Of a DNA stretch of 64,000 nucleotides, positions 44,045-51,953 are shown piece by piece. The stretch spans positions 310,001 to 374,000 of the forward strand of contig NZ_JAPWGW010000003.1 in NCBI RefSeq assembly GCF_027213945.1, given 5' to 3'. A program made the position numbers and the translations under genes. Source of the stretch: Henriciella marina. GTDB lineage: Bacteria; Pseudomonadota; Alphaproteobacteria; Caulobacterales; Hyphomonadaceae. How positions within the stretch are numbered: position 1 is the first letter of the stretch; every line of letters starts with the position of its first letter. The notes beneath the pieces are model-generated. The model saw only the letters and a program-made list of their open reading frames with translations, did not search any database and was not told the DNA's origin.

Positions 44045-44511
44045 TCGTCATTTCCTTCGAGGCGGCGAATTTCAGATTTCAGCGAGGGCGGTGCGTTGCG
44101 ATAATAGTGCGAGGTCACCGCGTAGAGGAACAATACGGTCACGCCCATAACAAACATGAATGTCATGAAGACGTTGAACATATAACCGCGCTCCAAGGGG
44201 CCGGGGACAGAACCGCCAAGGCGCCACATAAAGTCCCACAGATTATTGAACCCCATGATGAGAAGCGGGAGTGCCAGAAGACTGACCAGTGCGGCGCCCC
44301 AGCGATAGGACGCTGCCAGCGGCGCTTCGGTGCGGATAAAAATTTCCTTGAACTCTTCCTGGGAGACGCGGTCGGAAAGTAGCTTCTTTTCGCGCATCGA
44401 GTCATAGACGGCTTTGGAGAAGGCTGGCAGCTCACGCCACTTCATCAAGATCCAGATTCCCCACAGCCCGAGAGCGACGAACATCATCGCGTAAAATGTA
44501 AGGTATCCCAT
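44041..44511 (-). CDS. Hypothetical membrane protein, gloA-coupled
   Basis: 156 residues with an N-terminal helix (5-23), a charged middle, and two helices at ~72-92 and ~108-130, ending in a basic cytoplasmic tail. No family is recognised. Coupled to gloA by a 4-base overlap. Possibly linked to methylglyoxal stress by position only. Confidence 0.7.
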   Translation of the reverse strand: MGYLTFYAMMFVALGLWGIWILMKWRELPAFSKAVYDSMREKKLLSDRVSQEEFKEIFIRTEAPLAASYRWGAALVSLLALPLLIMGFNNLWDFMWRLGGSVPGPLERGYMFNVFMTFMFVMGVTVLFLYAVTSHYYRNAPPSLKSEIRRLEGNDE

Positions 44512-44563
44512 ATCTCTTCCACTGGCCGGGCGCTGTGCCCACCGCGAGACCTAGTCGGAGGGC

Positions 44564-45448
44564 TCAGGCGGCGTGTGCGCGCTCAAATGTCAGCATGGCG
44601 CGCTTTCGCGCCACTCCCCAATGGTAATTATGTAACCGCCCATCTGACGCAAGGGCGCGATGGCAGGGAATGAGCCACGATATTGTGTTCGCTCCGATTG
44701 CAGTTCCTGCAGCGCGCGCCGCTTTGGGCTGGCCTGCGGCAGCGGCGACTTCGCCATAGGTGCGCGTTTCGCCCGGTGGGATATCGAGAAGCGCCCGCCA
44801 TATCTGACGCCGGAAGGGCGTCCCATAAAGCGCGACCGGGATAGGTTCTGTGCCCTCGAAGATCCGGGTCGCCCAACGCGCTGCTTCGCCATTGTCCTCC
44901 CGGACTGACGCGTTGGGGTAGCGACTGGCGAAATCCTGCTTCACCGCTGTCTTGCCATAACCTGGATGCTCGAAACCGGATTTCGCATCGGCTCCGTCAT
45001 CGGCGAAGCCAAGCCCGCAAAGGCCGCGCGGCGAAATGACGAGAACGGCAGTCCCGAAAGGGGTTTCAGCCTCTCCCATGACAAGGTCAGCGCCCTGCCC
45101 GCCCGTCTTTGCTTCGCCGGGTGTGAGGCCCTCATGCGCGATGAACAGGTCATGCAGGCGGGATGGGCCGGACAGGCCCGTCTCATACGATGTGTCCAGC
45201 AGGCTCGCGCCCTGGCGCAAAAGGTCGCCTGCAGCCGCATGGGCAAGGGCGGCCTGATACTGTTTCGGGCTGATACCCGCCCAGCGGGTGAATTCGCGCT
45301 GGAAGTGATGCGGTGAGAGACCGACGGCCCGGGCGCACTCAGCCAGATCAGGCCAGTCGCGCCAGGTGTCACCGAGGTGTGAGAGCGCATCAGCCATACG
45401 ACCATAGGCGACCGAGCGTTCGGAAAGAGAAGAAGCGGTGTTCGTCAT
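44564..45448 (-). CDS. AraC-type HTH fused to O6-methylguanine-DNA methyltransferase
   Basis: 294 residues. An AraC-type DNA-binding domain (residues ~35-110) is followed by an Ogt/Ada-C domain with the acceptor Cys in IPCHR at about residue 258 and GTAIGANT before it. It lacks Ada's N-terminal Zn-Cys4 domain, so it can accept methyl from O6-methylguanine but probably not from phosphotriesters. It should repair alkylation damage and may regulate genes. Confidence 0.93.
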   Translation of the reverse strand: MTNTASSLSERSVAYGRMADALSHLGDTWRDWPDLAECARAVGLSPHHFQREFTRWAGISPKQYQAALAHAAAGDLLRQGASLLDTSYETGLSGPSRLHDLFIAHEGLTPGEAKTGGQGADLVMGEAETPFGTAVLVISPRGLCGLGFADDGADAKSGFEHPGYGKTAVKQDFASRYPNASVREDNGEAARWATRIFEGTEPIPVALYGTPFRRQIWRALLDIPPGETRTYGEVAAAAGQPKAARAAGTAIGANTISWLIPCHRALASDGRLHNYHWGVARKRAMLTFERAHAA

Positions 45449-45516
45449 AGAGCAGAGTTTGCCGCGGCCGGCGGGCCGCTTCCACCCGTTTCTTGCGCCT
45501 CGGCCGTGCCCCGCAT

Positions 45517-45542
45517 GAAAAGGCCCCGCCAGTGGCGAGGCC
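45517..45542 (-). terminator. Terminator of the NtrC-type regulator gene
   Basis: 9-bp stem GGCCCCGCC / GGCGAGGCC (one G-U pair on the minus strand) with a 3-base loop, followed on the minus strand by TTTTC. It lies 29 bases after the regulator stop. Confidence 0.75.
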
Positions 45543-45571
45543 CTGATCGGATTTGGGGTCGCAGCGCGGTG

Positions 45572-47050
45572 CTAGCCCGCCTTGCGGTTCTCTTCGCCGT
45601 CGAGCTCATACTCGCGGATCTTGCGGTATAGCGTCGAGCGGCCGATGCCGAGACGGCGGCTCACTTCGGACATGTGGCCCTGATAGAAGTCGATCGCGTA
45701 TTCGATAATGTCGCGTTCGATATCGGTCAGCGGGCGAAGCTCGCCTTCATCGTCCTTGATGGTGACGGGGCTCGAAGGCGCGGCCAGCACCTCTGCAAGC
45801 GGTTCGCTTTCGACTGCTGGTAGGTCATTTGCCGGCGGCACACGTTTTGGCACAGGTGGTAGATCCACCATCTCAGGCATGACGCCGGAGATCTGCGGGA
45901 AGTCGTGCGGCTGCAGCGTGTCGCCTTCGCAAAGGATGACAGCGCGGAAGACAGCGTTTTCAAGCTGGCGGACGTTACCCGGCCAGTCGAAAGCGCACAG
46001 CATCTGCAGCGTTTCCTCGCTGGCGGTTTCCACGTCGCGGTTTTCAGACGCGTTGAAGCGCGAGATGAAGTGGCTGACGAGGGCTGGGATATCCTCGCGG
46101 CGCTCTCGCAGCGACGGCACGTCGACCGGGAACACGTTGAGGCGGTAATAGAGGTCTTCGCGGAAGTTTCCGGCTTTCACCTGTTCGGCAAGGTCGCGGT
46201 TGGTCGCCGAGACGATACGCACATCGACCTTGGTCGGACGGCGAGAGCCGACAGCGTCGACCTCACCTTCCTGCAGCGCGCGCAGGAGTTTCACCTGCAT
46301 GTCGAGCGGAAGTTCACCAATTTCATCGAGGAAAAGCGTGCCGCCATCGGCCTCGACGAACTTACCGAGGGATTTGGAGACTGCGCCCGTAAAAGCGCCC
46401 TTCTCATGGCCGAAGAGGATGCTTTCGACGAGGTTTTCAGGGATGGCGCCGCAGTTGACGGTGACGAATGGCTTGCCGGCCCGGTCGGACGCGCCCTGGA
46501 TACAGCGGGCGATGACTTCCTTACCGACACCACTTTCGCCAAGGATGAGGACCGGAATATCAGAGCTTGCCGCACGCTGGCCGAGACGCACGACCTGGCG
46601 CATGGCCGGGGCAGCGGCGATCATGTCGTTAAAGCTCATCCCGCCTTCTGACTTGCGTGTAAGGCGTTTCACTTCACCGGTCAGCGAAGACATTTTCAGG
46701 GCGTTGCGGATCGAGACGACGACGCGTTCAGGATTGGCAGGTTTGACCACGAAGTCGACGGCACCTGCGCGCATGGCGGTCACGATGGTGTCGATGCCAG
46801 AAGTAGCGGTCAGCATGATGACCGGCACATCGGGAATACGTTCGCCAAGGCGTTCCAGCGTTTCCATCCCCGACAGGCCCGGCATGGTCAGGTCGAGAAG
46901 GATGACGTCTGCGCCAGCTTCAGTGGCGGTCGTGAAACCGGTTTCGCCATCCGGGGCGGTCCGGCAGGCAAAGCCGGCCTTTTCCACCGCGGCCTGGATC
47001 AGCCTGCGCTGGGTTGGATCGTCATCGATGACCAGAACCGTCTTCGCCAT
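45572..47050 (-). CDS. NtrC-family sigma-54-dependent response regulator (TacA-like)
   Basis: 492 residues. Receiver domain (residues ~3-120; acidic DDD at 9-11, phospho-Asp in LLDLTMPG near 53, Lys in VVKPAN), AAA+ domain with GESGVGKE (Walker A), GAFTGA loop, and the DEIGELPLD box (~165-395), then a Fis-type HTH (~445-490). Architecture and length match TacA of Caulobacter, the sigma-54 activator of stalk genes. Orthology is inferred; NtrC or NtrX could score as well. No partner kinase is adjacent. Confidence 0.9.
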   Translation of the reverse strand: MAKTVLVIDDDPTQRRLIQAAVEKAGFACRTAPDGETGFTTATEAGADVILLDLTMPGLSGMETLERLGERIPDVPVIMLTATSGIDTIVTAMRAGAVDFVVKPANPERVVVSIRNALKMSSLTGEVKRLTRKSEGGMSFNDMIAAAPAMRQVVRLGQRAASSDIPVLILGESGVGKEVIARCIQGASDRAGKPFVTVNCGAIPENLVESILFGHEKGAFTGAVSKSLGKFVEADGGTLFLDEIGELPLDMQVKLLRALQEGEVDAVGSRRPTKVDVRIVSATNRDLAEQVKAGNFREDLYYRLNVFPVDVPSLRERREDIPALVSHFISRFNASENRDVETASEETLQMLCAFDWPGNVRQLENAVFRAVILCEGDTLQPHDFPQISGVMPEMVDLPPVPKRVPPANDLPAVESEPLAEVLAAPSSPVTIKDDEGELRPLTDIERDIIEYAIDFYQGHMSEVSRRLGIGRSTLYRKIREYELDGEENRKAG

Positions 47051-47160
47051 GTCACATCACTCCTGAAAGCCTGTTCGACCTCTGTTGGGTCATTTTGCTA
47101 CGGCCCGATATGGCACACAGGTGTGAGGTTATGGTTCAGTCGATGTTTCAAATTTCAAAC

Positions 47161-47196
47161 AAATAAAAACCCCGCCCGGACAAGCCGCGGCGGGGT
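47161..47196 (-). terminator. Terminator of the thiolase gene
   Basis: 8-bp stem ACCCCGCC (47169-47176) / GGCGGGGT (47189-47196) with a 12-base loop. On the minus strand it ends in a T-rich tract. It lies 35 bases after the thiolase stop. Confidence 0.8.
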
Positions 47197-47230
47197 CTTC
47201 GATTTTTCAGGCGAAGTCTCGCCTGAAAAT

Positions 47231-48481
47231 CTAGGCGTCGAGACGCTCGATGATGATGGCAGGCGCCATACCACCAGCAGCACACATGGTGACGAGGCCG
47301 TACTTGCCGCCGGAGCGCTCAAGCTCATCAAGCGCGGTGCCGATCAGGATCGAGCCGGTCGCGCCGATCGGGTGACCAAGCGCCATCGCGCCGCCATTGA
47401 TGTTGACCTTCTCACGGTCGAGCTTGAGGTCGCGGATGAACTTCTCTGCAACGACAGAGAAAGCCTCGTTGATCTCGTAGACGTCGATGTCGTCGGTCGT
47501 CATGTTGGCTTTTTCGAGCACTTTCTTCGCAGCAGCGACCGGTGCGTTAAGCATCAGGGTCGGGCAGTCGCCCATGTTCGCCGTTGCGACGATGCGGGCG
47601 CGCGGCTTCAGGCCGTTCTCGTCGGCATACTCTTTCGAGGTGACGAGGATGGCGGCTGCGCCATCGACCACACCCGAGGAGTTACCGGCATGGTGGACGT
47701 GTTGCACGTTGCCCTGGATCTGCGGGTACTTCTTCTCGATCATGTTGCCATAGGTCGTGCCCTTGTCGTCGACAGGGATGTCCCAGAACATGTTGAAGAC
47801 GGTCTTGAGGCCGGACAGGCTCTCCATCGTGGTGCCCGGACGCGGGAATTCGTCCTTGTCGAGGGCCAGCGAACCATCGCGGTTGTAGACAGGCACGACG
47901 GACTTGTCGAAACGGCCTTCATCCATCGCCTTCTTGGCGCGCTCTTGCGAGACGACGGCCAACTGGTCGACAGCTTCGCGGTCGATGCCTTCGAGCGTCG
48001 CGATCGCGTCAGCACAGCAGCCCTGTTGGGACTGCGGGTGCATTTCACGAAGGTGAAGGTTGCCAGCGTCCATCATTGGCGGGTTCTTCGGGTCCGCGGT
48101 GGACGCGGTGTAGCTCATCATCTCACAGCCGCCTGCGATAACGCAGTCTTCCATGCCGGACATGATCTGTGCTGCTGCGAGTGAGACGGTGGTGATGCCC
48201 GAGCCGCAGAAGCGGTCGAGGGTCACGCCGGATGCCTTGACGTCGAAGCCTGCGTCAAGCGCGGCCATGCGGCCCATGTCAGCGCCTTGCGCGCCGCGCT
48301 GGGAGCTGGTGCCCCAGATGATGTCGTCTACGGTGGACGTGTCGAGATTGTTGCGGTCACGGATCGCGCCGAGGACGGTCGCGCCGAGATGCTGCGGGTG
48401 AAGGTGGGCGAGCGAACCCTTGCCAACCTTGCCAATGCCGCGCGGCGTGCGGACCGCGTCGATGATGTATGCTTCAGCCAT
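47231..48481 (-). CDS. Acetyl-CoA C-acyltransferase (thiolase)
   Basis: 416-residue thiolase. The active Cys is in RFCGSGIT near residue 92; the second Cys and the two His are in the C-terminal MCAAGGM and in GGAMALGHPIGATG. Length (416) is greater than biosynthetic PhaA (~390) and fits fatty-acid degradative thiolases. No fadB or phaB partner is next to it; the gene stands alone between the NtrC-type regulator and dapB. Confidence 0.95.
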   Translation of the reverse strand: MAEAYIIDAVRTPRGIGKVGKGSLAHLHPQHLGATVLGAIRDRNNLDTSTVDDIIWGTSSQRGAQGADMGRMAALDAGFDVKASGVTLDRFCGSGITTVSLAAAQIMSGMEDCVIAGGCEMMSYTASTADPKNPPMMDAGNLHLREMHPQSQQGCCADAIATLEGIDREAVDQLAVVSQERAKKAMDEGRFDKSVVPVYNRDGSLALDKDEFPRPGTTMESLSGLKTVFNMFWDIPVDDKGTTYGNMIEKKYPQIQGNVQHVHHAGNSSGVVDGAAAILVTSKEYADENGLKPRARIVATANMGDCPTLMLNAPVAAAKKVLEKANMTTDDIDVYEINEAFSVVAEKFIRDLKLDREKVNINGGAMALGHPIGATGSILIGTALDELERSGGKYGLVTMCAAGGMAPAIIIERLDA

Positions 48482-48585
48482 AAATTCCTCCCGAACATGC
48501 TGAATTGGACCGGATGGGAAAAGCTAATCCCCCTTCCGTCAACGGAAGGCAATCTCTGCCCCAGCGTCAAAGACTGAAACGAAAC

Positions 48586-49395
48586 CTAGAGGCCGAGAAC
48601 GTCGTTCATGTCATAGAGGCCGGCAGGCTGGCGAAGCGCCCAGCGCGCCGCAGCGAGAGCCCCATGCGCGAAGACCGACCGGTCCAGCGCGGAATGGGCC
48701 AGCGTGATGACTTCCTTCTCCGAGCCGAACGTGACTTCATGCTCGCCAATGACACCGCCCGAGCGGCGGACGGAGAAACCGATCTTTCCAGCTTCGCGCG
48801 CGGCATCAGGGCCATCATACGGGGCCTGGCGGAGGGCCTTGAGGCCCGCGCCTCGGCCCGCAGCGGCTGCATCGCCGAGCATGAGCGCGGTGCCGGACGG
48901 CGCGTCCACCTTGCGGCGGTGATGGGTTTCGAGAATTTCGATGTCCCAGTCTTCGCCGAGGCTTTCGGCGGCCCGCTTTGTCAGCGCGCAGAGCAGATTG
49001 ACGCCCAGAGAGAAGTTACCGGCCTTGACGATGGCAAGCTCTCCAGCCGCTTCCGCGATCTCGGCTTCCTGCGCGGCGTCGAAGCCAGTGGTGCCGATCA
49101 CGACAGCCTTCACACCTGCCGCTTTCAGGTGTTTGAGCGCGTCCAGCGTGGCGCCGGGACGGGTAAAGTCGAGCCAGACGTCCGCGCCGCTGGCGGCTTT
49201 CGCCACATCAGATTGCGGCTGGACGTCATCGGGGGCGCCGTGGACGAGGTTTGAGAGCGGGGCGCCGAGGGCGTCACTGCTAGGCGCTTCGCTGGCGCCT
49301 GTGAGCGCGTGGCCGGCCTCAACAGCTGCAGAGGCGAGCTGGCGACCCATGCGCCCGGCGACGCCGGCGATGGCGAGTTTCATCGTTCCTGTCAT
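48586..49395 (-). CDS. dapB: 4-hydroxy-tetrahydrodipicolinate reductase
   Basis: 269 residues of the DapB family, reducing hydroxytetrahydrodipicolinate with NAD(P)H in lysine/diaminopimelate synthesis. GVAGRMGRQL binds the nucleotide at about residues 10-19; ETHHRRKVDAPSGTAL (with catalytic His and Lys) near 162 is the hallmark. ATG 49395 has AAGGA 6 bases upstream and is preferred over ATG 49383. A CtrA-like site lies upstream in the shared gap, closer to the divergent gene. Confidence 0.95.
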   Translation of the reverse strand: MTGTMKLAIAGVAGRMGRQLASAAVEAGHALTGASEAPSSDALGAPLSNLVHGAPDDVQPQSDVAKAASGADVWLDFTRPGATLDALKHLKAAGVKAVVIGTTGFDAAQEAEIAEAAGELAIVKAGNFSLGVNLLCALTKRAAESLGEDWDIEILETHHRRKVDAPSGTALMLGDAAAAGRGAGLKALRQAPYDGPDAAREAGKIGFSVRRSGGVIGEHEVTFGSEKEVITLAHSALDRSVFAHGALAAARWALRQPAGLYDMNDVLGL

Positions 49396-49494
49396 GCCTC
49401 GTCCTTAGCGCCTTTCCGCCCCGCCTGAACAGACCTCGCCGCACGCAAAAATTACGCGGCTTTACGATTTTGGGTTGCGAGCGGCATTTCTGTG

Positions 49495-49509
49495 TTAACC
49501 TTCTGTTTA
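49495..49509 (+). promoter_or_regulatory. Candidate CtrA box upstream of the His/Tyr-rich secreted protein
   Basis: TTAA-N7-TTTA matches 7 of 8 fixed positions of TTAA-N7-TTAA, 31 bases before ATG 49541. The DnaA-like TTACCCACA (49507-49515) overlaps its end. It is 100 bases from dapB and could act on either. Confidence 0.45.
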
Positions 49510-49540
49510 CCCACAGAAGCTGCAGCAGGAAGGATTCCGT

Positions 49541-50071
49541 ATGCGCACCAAACTCTTCATTGGCGGGGCGCTTGCGGCGCTGTTCGCCCTTCCTGCAGCC
49601 GCTGACGGTTATGTCTACACCGCACCGTCGACCGGCCACGGCTATGCGACGAGCCACACGAGCACGACTTCGCCGTGCGCGGTGACAAGCTGCTGCTGCG
49701 GTCATCAGGTCGTGCGGACCTACAGAACCGCGCCTGTCGTGCGCCGCTATGTGCAGACCTATACGCGGGTTGCCCCGCCGAGCTGCACGGCGACCAGCCA
49801 TGTAGGCCATGACCATGCCCACCACACCCATCGCCATGCCGGTGCGCGGACCTATTCCACGACCCGCACGGTCTCAGGATACAACCAGGGCAGCAGCTAT
49901 TCAGGCAGCGCCTATGCCAGCAGCGACGGCTACGCCTATGGCGACGCGCATTACGATGACGCCTATTATGAGGACGATGGCTATTACGAAGCCTATCCAG
50001 CCCCGTCCGCCGGTTACGCAGCCGAGCTCAGCCTCGACCGCGAAGACCCGTGGAACGGCTATCGCCGCTGA
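49541..50071 (+). CDS. Secreted His/Tyr/Cys-rich protein
   Basis: 176 residues. Signal peptide to about Ala 21 (FALPAAA). The mature part starts with SPCAVTSCCCGH (a four-Cys patch), then the His-rich GHDHAHHTHRHAG (residues ~90-102) and a long Tyr/Ser/Asp tail with repeats of AYASSDGYAYGDAHYDDAYYEDDGYY type. It looks made to bind metal and to sit in the envelope. No known family is recognised. The start has an AGGA-like site. Its stop is adjacent to the cyclophilin stop (50069-50074). Confidence 0.72.
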   Translation: MRTKLFIGGALAALFALPAAADGYVYTAPSTGHGYATSHTSTTSPCAVTSCCCGHQVVRTYRTAPVVRRYVQTYTRVAPPSCTATSHVGHDHAHHTHRHAGARTYSTTRTVSGYNQGSSYSGSAYASSDGYAYGDAHYDDAYYEDDGYYEAYPAPSAGYAAELSLDREDPWNGYRR

Positions 50072-50968
50072 TCAGTCGGCAGAGGCAACGCGCTCTGCGG
50101 GCGTGTTGAAGCTGCAGATGTCCAGCACTTCAGGTGGCTTCCTGTAGAAGAACGCGCTGTCGCGGACGCGCAGGGCGCGCTTGTGCTCAGCGAAAGGTTC
50201 ACCTTCGCTGGTCATCGTCCGCCAGACGGGGCGCTGGTCTTCGGGCAGGTCTGACACGATGGTGAGGCCGAGGATTTCCTCGCCCTGTTCCGGCGCCTGG
50301 ATTACGCCATTGGAAATGGCCCGGTCACCGCGCTTGAAGGCCTGGACGTGCTCCATCCCGTCGATGACGCGGCCAAAGACGGTCAGGTTGCGGTCGAGAT
50401 AGCGCTGCGCATCGAGGACGATGTAGATCTCGGTACCGCCTGAATTGGGGTCATTATTGCGGGCGAGCGCCACCGCGCCTGGGCAATGGAGCAGCCATTC
50501 CTGTCCGAGCGCCTCATCCCGGCCGACAGGAAAGCCGCCAATGTGGCCGACCTCGGCCGCGAACAGGTCGTCATTGCCGAGCGGGACGAAGCCTTCGCCG
50601 CCATAAGCCCGGTCATTCTCATTCTCGAGCGGGCCCCAGCGCAGAATCTGCATATCGTCGAACAGGCCGCCCTGCGCCACGAAACCCTCAATGACGCGGT
50701 AAAAGTGCTCGCCCTCATACTCACCGGAAGCGGCAAGCTCCCGCATACGCTCGGCGTGGCGCGGCGCGAAGTCCGGATTAAGCTCAATGACGATCAGGCC
50801 CTTGCCCGTTTCGATCATCATGAGATTTTCAGGGGCGATGGTGCGCCAGCCCGGTTCTGCGGTCTCAGCAACGGGTTCGGCAGCAGCGTCCTGCGCGCTG
50901 GCCGCGCCTATTGTGGCCGCCGCGATCATCGCCAGCCCCGCGAATGCGCGTCTCAAAGATTGTTTCAT
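50072..50968 (-). CDS. Periplasmic cyclophilin-type peptidylprolyl isomerase
   Basis: 298 residues. Signal peptide ends near ASAQDA. The cyclophilin core has IVIELNPDFAPRHAERM, YRVIEGFVAQGG (catalytic Arg near 92), and NNDPNSGGTEIYIVLDA. A C-terminal extension of ~60 residues follows. It should catalyse Xaa-Pro isomerisation on exported proteins. Confidence 0.9.
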   Translation of the reverse strand: MKQSLRRAFAGLAMIAAATIGAASAQDAAAEPVAETAEPGWRTIAPENLMMIETGKGLIVIELNPDFAPRHAERMRELAASGEYEGEHFYRVIEGFVAQGGLFDDMQILRWGPLENENDRAYGGEGFVPLGNDDLFAAEVGHIGGFPVGRDEALGQEWLLHCPGAVALARNNDPNSGGTEIYIVLDAQRYLDRNLTVFGRVIDGMEHVQAFKRGDRAISNGVIQAPEQGEEILGLTIVSDLPEDQRPVWRTMTSEGEPFAEHKRALRVRDSAFFYRKPPEVLDICSFNTPAERVASAD

Positions 50969-51042
50969 GCCCCAGCCTTTCCCGAAATCTGCTGAGCGCG
51001 ACCCTACCCCCTTCCTGCGCGCTCTGCTATGGGCGGGCCGTC

Positions 51043-51903
51043 ATGTATCAGATTTCTTCAAAAGGCCCGCGCGAGGCCATCGAACCTGCCTGGGACGCCC
51101 TGGCCTGGACGGATCCATCACCGGCAGGTGCCGTCGACGCCAAGGAGGATGGCCGCCACGCCTGGCGCCTCGACGCCTATTGCGAAACGGCAGAGGAAGC
51201 CGACGCCTGCAAGGCCATTATCGAAGAGGTCTCGCCGCAGCTCAACGTCGTCATCGAAGCGCTGGAAGACCGCGACTGGGTGACCCTGTCGCTGGAAGGC
51301 CTGCCGCCGGTGGAAGCTGGCCGGTTCATCGTGGCAGGCAGCCATGTGCTCGCGAAATCTGCGCCCGGCAAGACGCCGATCTTGATCGAGGCGGGCCCGG
51401 CTTTCGGCACCGGCCATCACGGCACGACGCTTGGCTGTCTCATCGGGCTTGAGCATGTGCTGCGCAGCGCGCGCCCCCAAAAGGTGCTGGATATCGGGAC
51501 CGGATCCGGCCTTCTGGCCATCGCGGCGGTCAAGACTGGCTCCAGGCGTGCCTGGGGCACCGAGATCGACACAGACAACGTGCGCGTCGCCAATGAGAAC
51601 GCGGCCAAGAACCACGTCGCCAACGCCTTCAAGACGTTTGAGACCGGCGGCGGTATGAACACGACCATCCGCAAGGATGCGCCTTACGACCTCGTCTTCG
51701 CGAACATCCTGTTCCGTCCGCTTGTCGGGCTGGCGCCAGAGATCGAACGCCTAACCGCGCCGGGCGGCCACATCATCCTGTCGGGCCTGCTTTCGCCGCA
51801 GGAACCGCTGGTGCGCAAGGCCTATGGCAATCGCGGCCTCGCCCTTGTGAAGCGAGTACGCCGCGATGGCTGGTCGAGCCTCGTTTTCCGCAAAGCGGAC
51901 TAG
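51043..51903 (+). CDS. prmA: Ribosomal protein L11 methyltransferase
   Basis: 286-residue Rossmann methyltransferase. The N-terminal domain binds L11; motif I is VLDIGTGSGLLAIAA; AFGTGHHGTT and ANILFRPL are PrmA signatures. It modifies L11 with S-adenosylmethionine. ATG 51043 gives a start at the family's usual position; the longer frame from 50911 runs into the divergent cyclophilin region. Confidence 0.93.
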   Translation: MYQISSKGPREAIEPAWDALAWTDPSPAGAVDAKEDGRHAWRLDAYCETAEEADACKAIIEEVSPQLNVVIEALEDRDWVTLSLEGLPPVEAGRFIVAGSHVLAKSAPGKTPILIEAGPAFGTGHHGTTLGCLIGLEHVLRSARPQKVLDIGTGSGLLAIAAVKTGSRRAWGTEIDTDNVRVANENAAKNHVANAFKTFETGGGMNTTIRKDAPYDLVFANILFRPLVGLAPEIERLTAPGGHIILSGLLSPQEPLVRKAYGNRGLALVKRVRRDGWSSLVFRKAD

Positions 51904-51953
51904 GGCGCAGACTCCACCTTCCGTAGCGGGCGTATTCGCACTAGATTTCGTCC

